Assembly (NCBI GenBank): GCA_001579985.1
Contig: LRSR01012689.1
Span: forward strand, 1-23,213
Source: Hypsibius dujardini
Taxonomy: Eukaryota > Tardigrada > Eutardigrada > Parachela > Hypsibiidae
Length of the DNA: 23,213 nucleotides
Reading direction: 5' to 3'
The notes beneath the pieces are model-generated. The model did no database searches. It was not told the DNA's origin and saw only the letters and a program-made list of their open reading frames with translations. Position numbers and translations under genes: made by a program. Shown one piece after another: positions 1 to 9,799 of this stretch (positions within the stretch are counted from its first letter, which is position 1; each line of letters starts with the position of its first letter).

Positions 1-111
1 CACACGCGGCCACAAGATAGCGCTACCAGAGTCAAGCCATTTAGCTCCTTCCGTGCGCGCTAACCGAGCTAAATGGCTTGACTCGGGGAGCGCTATCTGT
101 GGCCGCGTGTG
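1..111. repeat. Near-perfect 46-bp inverted repeat (hairpin) at the window edge
   Basis: Bases 1-47 pair with 66-111 around an 18-base GC-rich loop. Only a few positions differ: one extra A in the left arm and a short mismatch patch beside the AGCGCT core. The outer ends are CACACGCGG and CCGCGTGTG. The hairpin lies in the intron that follows the last visible exon of the Hep59-type gene. Its left end coincides with the window edge, so target-site duplication cannot be judged. The core resembles the GCGCTGTCTATG core of the foldbacks further right, but the arrangement differs. It could be a young foldback or MITE insertion. Confidence 0.85.
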
Positions 112-143
112 TAGACCCTCAGTTTCCAAGGCGGGAAGCGTAC

Positions 144-1584
144 TCTATGCCGAGATCAATTTCAGGGATGCCGCTGAGCATCTGATGTGACAACATCTCT
201 TCGGATTTTTTGCCCGTGTCGCGTTTGAAGTTCTCCGCCACCACAAGTAATGCATCTTCTGGACGGACAATTGGTCTAACAAGACGGGGTAAACTTTGTC
301 TCAGTTCATTTGCACTTTAGAACGACGTATTCGGCAATCTACCGGGAGAGGACAGGAACGTGTTCCTCGCGGGCAACGCCAGTAATTTTCCGTTTCGCCA
401 CTTCCTCTTCAATGAACTTCATCCTGGGAGACGAGAGAAAAATCAGGCAAAATATCCTACTCGGCTTAGCGTCGAAATGAATTCAATTAAGATGTCACTT
501 ATTAAAAATCAAATAAAAATCGTATACGAAATTCCAACAAAAAATTACGTGGTAAAAAAATGAAATGTTAGTAAAAATTTAATGAAAGAAATATAAATAT
601 TAAAAATATAAAAAATTATTTAAGTACAAAAATATATGAAATATAACAAAAATATAAAAATTTGTGGTTTCAAAATGACATACAAATAATTTTTTAATCG
701 TCTAAAAAATCTTCTCATTTAATTTTACTTTTACGTCGAAATTTGTGAAGATAACCAACATTAAATCAACCAGAGTGTAATCAAAAATGTTCATCAAGTC
801 AATCGATCAATCAAAGCTTCACTCACATGTCGTAATCCTCATCACGGCGTTGTGTCTCCGCGGAAAATTCCGTGCCGACGTCGATATGTTGCCCGCCGGA
901 TTCCAAGGAAGGTAATGCCGCCCTGTTACCCAGAGAAAAGCATTTCAAAAAAGCTGTGCGGAGAAATAATAAATAATGACGAACATTGCCCGTGCTGTCC
1001 GAGCACTCATCATTCCTCCCGTCTGAAGCGACGAGAGATCCGCATCCTAGAACCGAGAATAATGAAAACCAAGAGAAAAAGCAAAAATCAAAAAATGATT
1101 GTACTTACAGGCTTGTGATCCTTTACTTCCCCTCGGCTGGCAGCCAAATCCTCAATACTAGGCAAAAGACCAAACATCATAATACTTGCCTTTGATTAGT
1201 TCATTGATTGCCTTATTGTGACGTACAGCGTGAGTGAATGGTTGATTAATCGATCGAGGAAGTTAGTCAACAACGCAGACAAGTGGTTGATTGATGAATT
1301 AGCCGAATCTCACACACCTACCTGACACCATGCGGTCTTTTCCTGAGCTTCTGCAGCTCCAAAGTCTCCGCCACTACATTTCTAGAAGCGAAATAATATT
1401 TTGGAATCTGAAAAAAAATGTGCTATAAGAAAAATACTTACGCTGCTTCCAGGACGTCTTCGTCAGAGCCGTCGGAATTGCCGCTGTGTACACGCTTCCG
1501 AATTCTCGTCGCGGCGCCACGTTTTTTAAAACCACTTGGCTTTTCGTGAACCGAATCAGGCTGCGAATCGGAATTTCCGGACAT
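144..1584 (-). CDS. Hep59/TLS1 (C9orf78-like) spliceosome-associated protein, 5' part, seven exons
   Basis: Exons on the minus strand are 1584-1442, 1381-1322, 1157-1109, 1046-985, 922-827, 423-343 and 275-144. All phases agree and give about 207 residues before the gene leaves the window. Family marks in order are a basic, acidic-serine N-terminus; LQKLRKRPHGVS (human C9orf78 has a very similar LRKRPNGVS stretch); a TGGM motif; GTEFSAETQRRDED; MKFIEEEVAKRK; and EEMLSHQMLSGIPEIDLGI. This order matches the Hep59 family (PF07052, human about 290 residues), so roughly the last third is missing. Family members are nuclear and associate with the spliceosome; fission yeast Tls1 affects splicing of telomere-protein transcripts. 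The ATG at 1584 is chosen because it precedes a charged N-terminus; the upstream in-frame sequence looks non-coding. The exon 4 donor GTTCGT is weak and is the least certain junction. The last donor is GTACGC at 143. Reading through instead gives a stop within nine codons, which could mean truncation. Confidence 0.86.
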
Positions 1585-2573
1585 GATCAGTATGAGAAAT
1601 AAACGATAGAGAATTAAAGACGAGCACAGAGTACAGAGTACAGTATATGGAAAATAGGAATGAAGGGAAGCCATAACAAAATCCTTTTTGCGCCAGTCAA
1701 TACACCACTCCCAGTGAGTGAATAAAATTGGTGAGCCAGTTGTAGCAATTTCAGAAACTAACCCGTCAAAATCGATAGTCAGATCGGAGGAACCCACCCG
1801 CTCAGCAGAGAACAGTTCTGCCTCTGATTTTAACGTTAAAAAATGTTTTAAGAGAAACGCCTTTCACTTTTAAAATTTCATTTTAGCAAGCAACTCATTA
1901 TGGTTCGTGCACGGACACATAAATCACCACTTTATTTTAATCGAACAATCTCATCAATTGAGATACAATTTTTCACAACTTCTGTTTTTCTCCAATTCTG
2001 CGCGACTAATAATACTAGCACCACACTCTACAGTCTAGTAATAGATGTTAAATATTAGGAGAAAATAGAGTGAAAATAGAATGCTAGCCCAGTACCGGTA
2101 CGGGCAGTTGCAACGGTGCCCGCCTCGTTGCGCCACTGTTCAGGCGTAAAATACCGTAGACTCGCCCGCAGTGAAGGTCTTTTCAGGCTTACGTTACAAG
2201 TCTCTCCCCCCTTTTCTATTTTCCCACATTGACCAATGTCCTCTAACTCGACAAAGTTTTGATTGATTTATTAGAATCCTTATCATTCCATCATCACAGG
2301 AAGTTTAAACCTTAAATACTGGACATTGCTCGAGCGAGTGCGGAGTGAAAAACCAAAACGCCCACTGTTATCTTTACTCCCCAATTATGGTCACACTTTT
2401 CATTCGATCAATGTCCGAATCTCGGGGTTTTCACACTAAAGGAATGAGGAACAATTGGGCTTTCCAAAATTGTCAAATTTGTTATGATGGCTCAAAGAAA
2501 CATTGCTGAGCACTCGTAAAAGCAACAGGGGATACAAAGGGGGACGGGGAAGTGGAGAGGGACTTGTGGTATA
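1585..2573. other. Upstream flank of the Hep59-type gene, no gene seen
   Basis: This stretch should hold the promoter and 5' UTR of the minus-strand gene. A reading frame continues upstream of the chosen ATG to about 1797, but it has no coding character. A GC-rich patch at about 2090-2170 contains the palindrome GTACCGGTAC. I recognise no other gene, RNA or repeat. Confidence 0.5.
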
Positions 2574-2990
2574 ACAAGGAAATGACACCATTCTGGACGG
2601 CAAATCTTTATATCTGTTTGCTGTTACCGATGCACTGTTGTCTGGTCTCTTTGATTCCGTCGGGAAAATCGGCAGAAAACCAGAAGTACTATTTTAAATG
2701 AATTTAAAAACTGACCGTGGTAGTATATAGAGGGCGCTGTCTATGTTACTGAACGGACTGATCGATTGAATAAACGCAGACACACTTTATTAATTGATTA
2801 ATTCCCAGAGACGGTAACATAGACAGCGCCCCCTATATACCACCACTAGTTAGTTTTTATTTATTTAAAATAGTAGTTCTCGTTTTCTGCCAATTTTCTC
2901 GATAGAATCGAAGAGACCAGGCAATAGTGCATCGGCAATAGCAAACAGATATAAAGAAATTTGCCGTATAGAGTGGTGTCATGGCCTTGT
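2574..2990. repeat. Foldback element, family A, copy 1
   Basis: Two arms of about 180 bp (2574-2755 and 2810-2990) are inverted copies with scattered mismatches. They start with ACAAGG-NN-ATGACACC on the left and end with its complement on the right. The inner arm carries TAGAGGGCGCTGTCTATG on the left and the complementary motif on the right. The loop of about 55 bp is AT-rich and has no coding capacity. Size and structure fit a non-autonomous foldback or MITE-like element. Confidence 0.88.
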
Positions 2991-3369
2991 AAGCCGTCTT
3001 TTCATTGCATGGTACACCCCCTTCCCCTCACCTTCCGCACCCACATTTCAATTTTCCAAGGTTAATCCAATTAGTAGGAAAATCATACCGTATCACTGCA
3101 TCCGGCTGTGCCAGTCGGGGGGTGACGAGCTTGGCATTTTACCATGAGGAGTACAATAGACCCTTACTCAGTCACTCGAGAGCACAGTGAATTATGATAC
3201 TACTTGTCCGGAAGGTCGGGGCTCGACTCTGGCGCGCACGTTACTTAAAAAAAAAGAAAAAAGTCCTGATCAGTATGAATCAATGGCTATCTCTGGAGTT
3301 TCTCATGACTTACATGCACGGACTTGTCTATGTAGCTTTTCAGGCGGGTATCCCACCCTCACAAAAAAA
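2991..3369. other. Spacer between two foldback copies
   Basis: There is nothing gene-like here. The short open frames lack codon character and splice context, and some run into the neighbouring foldback. An A-rich run lies at about 3246-3261. Confidence 0.45.
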
Positions 3370-3979
3370 GTACTCCACTCTCCCCGGCAAATTTATTTAC
3401 TTCTGTTTGTGGTGTTACCGATATATTTTCATCAGAACATTACGGTTCCGTCGAGAGAATGGCTAATAAACCAAATCTTCCATTTAAAAAAAACTAAAAG
3501 CACTCGTTGGTCGTACATATAGGGCGTTTATTTTTGTTATATTGTTATGCTGTGATTGTTGGCATGTGTAGGGTTTGAGGGTCACATCCAGCTATCTTAA
3601 GAGTGAAGGACATTTTCATTTCGAGACTCCTTCCCAGTTTTGTTTTGAAAGTGACGCTGCTAAACAGAAATGCAATTTGTTTGTCACGTGGTTGTGGGAA
3701 GTTTCACTTTCTGGCCTGTGTCGGAATCATAACTACCCTGAAATTAAACACTTCTTTCACTGCAACCAATCAATAATCAATAATCAATAAGTACTTAATA
3801 CAGTAACATAAGAAGCGCCCTCTATGTACCACCAAAGAGCAGTTTTCAGTTTTTAGTTCAATGGAAGATTTGGTTTATACCTCTTTTCTTCAGGGAATTG
3901 TAAAGATCTAATAAAAATGCAACGGTAACACTAAACCGTAAATAAATAGTAAATAAATTCGCCGGGGAGAGTGGGGTAC
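3370..3979. repeat. Foldback element, family A, copy 2
   Basis: The left arm (about 3370-3540) and right arm (about 3800-3979) are diverged inverted copies beginning with GTACTCCACTCTCCCCGG. Arm sequences match copy 1 in order: GGCAAAT, CTGTTTG, GTTACCGAT, TTCCGTCG, AAACCA, then an inner motif related to GGGCGCT-TATGTTA. The central 250 bp or so is longer than the loop of copy 1 and may be an insertion or the original internal sequence. It encodes nothing recognisable. Confidence 0.8.
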
Positions 3980-4072
3980 TTTCCTTGTCAGTCGACGGTG
4001 AAATGATCAAAGGACAACCTCGTTTCTGATTTTTCATGATGACAGAATAACTTGAAAATCTATCTATGAACC

Positions 4073-4201
4073 TATCTGGCATTTTTCCCAGAGTTCCGGG
4101 CGGCGACGGTTCGTCCACTGGTCGCCACTGCCCGAGGGTGTGGCTGCGGTACCGCCGGTGGAGGGGCGATCAACAGTATTGGACTCGCGCCGGTTACGTG
4201 A
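4073..4201 (+). pseudogene. 5'-truncated GPCR relic (last 43 codons of a paralogue)
   Basis: The frame from the TAT codon at 4073 to the TGA at 4199-4201 encodes a 42-residue tail closely matching the C-terminus of the receptor that ends at 8189. Both start YLAFFP, continue with FRAA-VRPLVA and end NSIGLAPV plus one residue before the stop. The DNA is also clearly similar (GAGTTCCGGGCGGCG against CAGTTCCGGGCGGCG). Homology stops about 10-15 bases upstream of 4073, and a foldback element ends at 3979. The rest of the receptor is absent, so this is a truncated copy rather than a gene. The frame has stayed open, with mostly conservative changes, which suggests that the copy is not very old. Confidence 0.82.
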
Positions 4202-5978
4202 CCAATGGATGGGCAGGGTTCTGACTGTGAAGGACTCTTCAAGTTTGGGGGGGGGTGTAGCCTTGACTACTGTAGCTCATACTCGTACTGTATTTTTCTA
4301 CTGTGTGTGGTTTAACTACGAACGCTCTACTATAGTAGTATACTGTACTGTTGTGCGCCAGTGTACGTATAGTTGCTTGACCACATCCCCATATAGGCGT
4401 GTGAGTTGTGTGAAGTTGTTTCGCCGCTGCCGGTGGAGCGACGAATCAGAACTGAGTTGGTAAATGTTCAAGCTTTTGGTCGGTCGCGCTAAGATAACAG
4501 TCTGTTGGGAAGTGCTGGTGGTTACGGCAACGGTCAGTGTACCATTCCGGACCGTTAACGTCACCGTTTAGTGTGCTGCTGCAGTGTGTTTGCTGTGAAT
4601 CGGTTTGGCTTACGGTCCGCGGAACAAAAATTAATTCAAATTCCAGACTCCATCTTTTTATTCTCTTCCCATTTTTAATTTATCAAAATCAAATTAGGGA
4701 CATACTTTATCATACTTATCTCTGCGGAAGTTTACATTACACCCCTTGAGTCTTGTTTCATCGTAAGATAATTCTAGCTATCAAACCGCGCAGTTTCCAG
4801 GACTAGGGGACTTCAATCATCTTGTATCAAACCGTAGGACTACAGTACCCTGTGGTGTGAGAGTCTACACCGTAGGGTCCCCACTAGGGGGGGGGCGAAC
4901 AAGAAGGGCTTTTTTAGAATGGAGATAGGTCGAGAACTGTATTGTCCTGAGGGTCTCCAAAATCAGATTGTGCAGGTATGCAGTATTGGGAGTTGGAAAG
5001 CTAACTCAATCTCGGGGGGGGGGGGAGTTGACCGGCTTTTTCCGCGGGATCAATTAATATCGGTTTCGGTATGTTGCTCTGTACAAACTATACCTGAATT
5101 GTTTATGACTATCATTTATCAAGAACCCGTCTAAATGTGTAGCCAAAAATGAAAATATCTCGAAGTGAAACTTAGCCAAAGGAGACATTATGTAAATTTG
5201 TACCAAAAGTTTACCGAAACTGATCCAGAGAGAGGGACTTTAATGATGGTTTAACATCTGGCAAACAAAAATATGAATAAAATGTGTTTAGTTGGGCAAG
5301 GCATTCTACTTATTAAACCTAACCAGACCTCATTCACCCTCGTATAACATCATTACTTGGACGATCTTAAGGCTAAACGAAACTAATTTGCATACGTTCA
5401 AAATTTTGTTCACACCGTACAGTATACAATATTTCGGTTTATTTATGTTGTAAAATTAATACTTTGCTCACATTTTCATAATGCATTCAGAAGGGAGATA
5501 ATATGGAGGCGGGTGGGATAGTCTTCTTCTTGGATCCTAATTGGACTTTGTGATCGCGTCAGTTTCAAGAGGGCTTGTAGAAATTCCATCACGCTCGTCA
5601 TCATTTGCGCTAACCAATCATTAAGCTCGAATTGGCGTTAATTTGGGAATAACACTGTCTACATTAATTACCCATTTCGATGAGCGAGCTTATCCCGGGC
5701 ACCCCACCCAAGCACCGATCACTGTTCATTCACTCTTATAAAATTGTTATGCGTTGTATCTTTTCAACGGAATTAATTGGAAATATAATAGAGCTCTTGG
5801 AGCGTAATCGTCGTCAGGATTAATAATATACGTGCAGATTTGAGTCATGATTTATCAACCTCTGCCTTTGAGACAAACAAAAATGATTTCTTCAAACATA
5901 TGTATTTTGGAAGTGTACATTTTTATATCCTATATTCGTTTTTAACAGTAGCACTTTTAAGAGATTTCCGGTTTGAAA
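4202..5978. other. Intergenic stretch upstream of the receptor gene
   Basis: No gene is recognised. It holds three poly-G runs of about 9-13 bases at about 4248, 4887 and 5017, and a patch rich in TACT/AGTA at about 4320-4350. Open frames at 4140-4463 and 4316-4564 overlap on opposite strands and look accidental. The AT-rich 300 bases before 5979 presumably hold the receptor promoter, but no clear TATA position can be assigned. Confidence 0.45.
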
Positions 5979-8189
5979 ATGAACAATAACGAGTCGCATA
6001 ACTCCAAATTGAATTTTACTTCTTTGTTAGCAACTCGCCCAGCTGTAAATTGTTCGCTATCCGCGACTCAAGATTTGCAATTAAACGGCGTTCCGACAAT
6101 CCTCGTGTTCAGCCAAATTCTCGGTCAAATTTTTAACCTAGTAGTGTTTCATCTCTGGCGAAATAAGGAACCCTTCTTGACCCTTCATGTGGCTCTTGCG
6201 TACGGCAACATCTTCACTGGAGCTGTTGGGTCAATTAGTGCGTTCGCACGTTGGAGTAAATGGACAATTACTGCGGAAACGATTGTGAAAGTTCAAGTCG
6301 CCCTGTTCGCGTTTAGCAACCGATCCACCGTGGTGAATACCGTTCTGATCAGTTTGGACCGATGGTTATCCGTAGAGTTCCCCATTGCCTACAGGTATGA
6401 TCATTGATCATTCCTCAGGCAAATGCAAAGGTCACGCTCAGAAATGACTTGATTTGTGTCTGTAAATGAAAATATTGAATTTTTTATATTACATAATACG
6501 TTTAAATATTCCTGTATTTCTGTGTCATAAATGAAAAAACTTGATGTTTTATATTTCATAGTATGTTTAAATATTTCATGCTGTTAAACCATGTACTATT
6601 GTAACTATTGTTATTAGCAATTAAAATTTCTTTGAACATGTCTCATGGACAAGCTTTATAAAAGATGCATGTCGCGTATCAAATGAATGAAAGCGTGTTT
6701 TTTTTGTCTGAAGAGAACCGTAGAAGGGGCAAATCCTCTGTTGTATCATTGTTAGATTTAAGTAGGGATGTCAGAAACTGAACTTACTTGATTATTCTTT
6801 TCCGTCAACTGCAAATGTAAAAAATGATCATAACAGATTTTGGTTTAGTTTCTCCAACAGTTTAGCTGCTAAAAAAACAACAAAAATAAAATGTTAAATA
6901 ACCAATTTTTACATTTGTTGTTTGACAAAAAGAATAATTCATTAAATTCAGTTCCCGCCATTCTTGCTTAAATCTAATAATTACACATTCTTCGCTGTAG
7001 TTTTAGTCGAAATGGATAAACTGAATTTTGGTTTTTTTAGTTTTTCTAGTTCCCCTTAAATGTTTATCCATCAAAAACGTTTTTTAGTCAACTCAAAAAT
7101 TAAAGCGAAGAAATTAGAAGCTGTTCATTTTAACTAATGCTCATCTTTATTGTTTACGTTTTTGTTAAATTTTGCCGTCGCCAGATTTAAGAATGGCATT
7201 CGGTACTAGTACACTGTTCTGTCGAAAAAAGTTATAATGGCACATTTGATTTTTAAACACTAGACGTAATATTTTCAATCCAGACGGTCTCAATCCCGAA
7301 CAATTCATTTTAAATTCGTATCTCTATTCATTACATATTATGGCGTTACTAAATTGATACATACATGATAAATTAAATGTGCATTTAGTCTAATATGTCC
7401 TACTCAATTAAGCAGAAAGTTAAGGCAGTAAGGGCGAGACAATAGCGCTCATCGGGCTTGAATTGGTCACATCATTAGCTGACATCCCACATACAAACTG
7501 AACGTGCCTGCCTCTGTAACAGGAACCGAATTTCGAAACGGAAACTCTCCATCGCCGTGCTTGTGGGCTGGATCTACAGCATGGCTGTCACTGCGCCGCC
7601 GTTCGTCGCCTTCCGCGACCGGATCCTCGTCGGCTGCAGTCGTCCCGGTACCTTCGACTACACCCCGTCCACTTTGTGGGAGTACTTCCTCACAGCTTTC
7701 ACTAAAGCCCCCATCTACGTCGCCCTGCTGTTCCTGTTCCAGTTGCGCATTCTGGTTATTGCAGTGGAAACACGGATCCGCCTAATCAGACTCAAAAGGT
7801 CCGTCAGATCGGCCCCACCTCCAAGTCAGGCGCCAGATATGACTCATGCTTTACGAGCGCAGGAAGCCAAACTGGCGGCCCGTATCGTCTGGTCCAACCT
7901 TCTCGGCAGCATGACCGTCGTGCTGGTCACGGCGATCTCCATCGTGCCGACCCTCGTGTTGGAGTACAACGGGCTAATGGGCCACAAAGGAACCCTGCTG
8001 ATGCAGCACATCGGGAGCAATCTGTTTGTGGTGCAGCGGATCTACACGCCCTTTGCCTATCTAGCATTTTTTCCGCAGTTCCGGGCGGCGGCGGTCAGAC
8101 CGTTGGTTGCCATGGCGCGACGGTGTGGCTGGGTTCCCGCGGTCAGCAGGGGAGCGACCAACAGCATTGGTCTCGCACCGGTTTCCTGA
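5979..8189 (+). CDS. Rhodopsin-like (class A) G-protein-coupled receptor, two exons, 360 residues
   Basis: Exon 1 is 5979-6394 and exon 2 is 7523-8189, joined within an Arg codon (phase 2) across a 1128-bp intron (GTATGA...ACAG). The predicted protein has an N-terminal tail with likely N-glycosylation sites (NFTS, NCSL). Seven hydrophobic segments follow: about 39-60, 66-90, 103-125, 147-169, a fifth around LYVALLFLF-type residues near 195-215, a sixth near 268-292 and a seventh near 305-330. DRW at 127-129 stands in for DRY at the end of helix 3. Helix 7 has TPFAY where most class A receptors have NPxxY. The usual Cys at the start of helix 3 and the CWxP of helix 6 are not seen, so this is a divergent, probably lineage-specific receptor. 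The ligand cannot be inferred. The ATG at 5979 is the first in frame. A second copy of its 3' end lies at 4073-4201. Calcitonin-type and other non-class A families are unlikely given the DRW motif and short tails. Confidence 0.85.
6452..6580. repeat. Tandem duplication of about 64 bp inside the receptor intron
   Basis: Two AT-rich units, about 6452-6514 and 6516-6580, share GTGTC, TAAATGAAAA, TTTTATATT and GTTTAAATATT in the same order. They are roughly 75-80 percent alike by eye. There is no coding capacity. Confidence 0.65.
6750..6981. repeat. Foldback element in the receptor intron (family C)
   Basis: The left arm 6750-6828 and the right arm about 6902-6981 are inverted copies. Shared blocks in order are TTAGATTTAAG, ACTGAA, ATTATTCTTTT and AAATGTAAAAA. 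The loop of about 70 bp is A-rich. It is a MITE-like insertion within intron 1 with no protein coding capacity, and its sequence differs from the foldbacks on either side of the gene. Confidence 0.72.
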
Positions 8190-8378
8190 ACAAGCTCGCT
8201 GGGAATGAGCAATGTACTAACTGTATCACTCCAACAGATCGCAGTCACTGTGGGAGAAGTAAAAAAGTTACATCATCGTGGAGCATGCTTCCACATCAGT
8301 ATGATGCGACGTAATCGGACGGAAATGTTTAAAAGAGGCGATCACGTCTGACTTTTCTTTACCGCGTTGGAAATTGAA

Positions 8379-8384
8379 ATTAAA
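8379..8384 (+). promoter_or_regulatory. Probable poly(A) signal of the receptor gene (ATTAAA)
   Basis: ATTAAA lies 190 bases after the receptor stop codon and is the first good match to the AATAAA class. The cleavage site is not identifiable. Confidence 0.35.
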
Positions 8385-9681
8385 GATCAAAATGAAATTC
8401 GACCGCTGCAGAAGACTTTCGACGAATCATACTTTGTTTCTGGAAATTCATAATTTCATTCGGCTTTCGCCTAATTTTATTTTAATAGTTTTGCGTTGAT
8501 GGGCTTGGCAGTTGCTAGTTTCATGTAACAACTGCTCCCTTTGGCAGAAAAATGTTTAATCAAACAGATTCAAGAAACCAAACTGGAATCGAATGTTGTG
8601 TGTGCCGTTGGGGGTTAGGGTTCTACAGATTCTAAGGTTCTGTAGCCATTATAAATTCGCTCCCCACGTGATGCGTGAAGTGCGGCTTTAGCGAATAGCG
8701 GTACATACGCAGAAAGCTATTTTACTTCATTTTTCTAGCAGCATCGAAATTGGACCAACTGAACCAGCGATATCCAGATTCGCATGGAACAAATCTACGG
8801 CGCTTGTTTGGGAAATCGCATTTTTTTTAAGGAAAGGGATTGATCAGTAAGGCTTGAATTTCAAACAAAAGTATTACTCTCATTAGTTGTGATTTGTAAA
8901 AGAAAAACACATTACTTTGGCGCGTGAGTTGTAGAAGGAAAGTGCTGCAAAATCGTTCCATCAAATTAGGAAGCAAAATTTTAAGTATGCTTTTGAATTA
9001 GAAATAAATAGATGGGCTTGTGAGCTGCTCAACATTAAATGCTAACAAGTTCACAATCGCGTTTATGGATTTACTCCATTGTTTCGGTACCATAGTTTGA
9101 ACTTTGATCTGATTTGACTTATCCCATGACTATTTGCGCAAAATCGTTTTCAAAAAATGTACGAAATCCAAGTTTTAGGTGTGATTTACCGTAATTATTT
9201 CACACGTGTTCCATGCATGCACGCAACGACTTGCGAACGCATTACCACAACAATTATATATGTAGTCATATAATTATCTAATTTAAACACCAAAACGAAA
9301 AACTATCAGTTTAACAATTTATTCAACCCCCATGGATTTCTCCTGTTTTATTTCGTATTTAAATGGCATGTAGAGTATTGAAAATGGGGCCTTCCTTCAA
9401 CCATGGCTGATTAACGTGATGTCGGCAATCCATCAAAACTACAAAAATATAGATCCAAGTTCAATTTTGATACCGTATTACTTAATATAACTTTGACGAG
9501 CCACCAATAGGGTTTATAAGATTCAAGTTAAACTTGTATCGGATAATAATTAATATTATTGATTCCATTAGCCAAAAATTAAAAATTATGAAATTTGAGA
9601 CGAAACTGAATTCGGAATTATTTAATATGGGTTAACAGGCCTCCAAAATGTTTTGAGACATAAGTTCGCCGCCAGATTCAG
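8385..9681. other. Intergenic AT-rich stretch, no gene seen
   Basis: There is no convincing exon. A small AT hairpin sits at about 9250-9275 (AATTATAT arms). Bases 9530-9600 are nearly pure A/T with weak palindromes. No RNA gene is recognised. Confidence 0.45.
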
Positions 9682-9799
9682 CTCAATCACTCAATCAATC
9701 ATGCAACCTATGCATGCTACCCTCTATCATGCTACCCATTCATGTAAACCTCAATCATGCTGCCTTCAATCATGCTGCCTTCAATCATGCTACCCTACC
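9682..9799 (+). repeat. Short tandem repeat with a CAATCATGCTGCCTT-type unit
   Basis: About seven imperfect units of 13-17 bases are built around TCAATCATGC. The last two complete units are identical 15-mers. All three forward frames stay open through it, producing overlapping spurious open frames. Confidence 0.75.

Noticed and set aside
3005-3790. Several short open frames on the plus strand
   Set aside because: Those at 3187-3522 and 3575-3790 lie within or partly within the arms and loop of a foldback element. None shows a domain.
4316-4564. 82-codon minus-strand open frame
   Set aside because: It overlaps an unrelated plus-strand frame, has no recognised motif, and sits in repetitive TACT-rich sequence.
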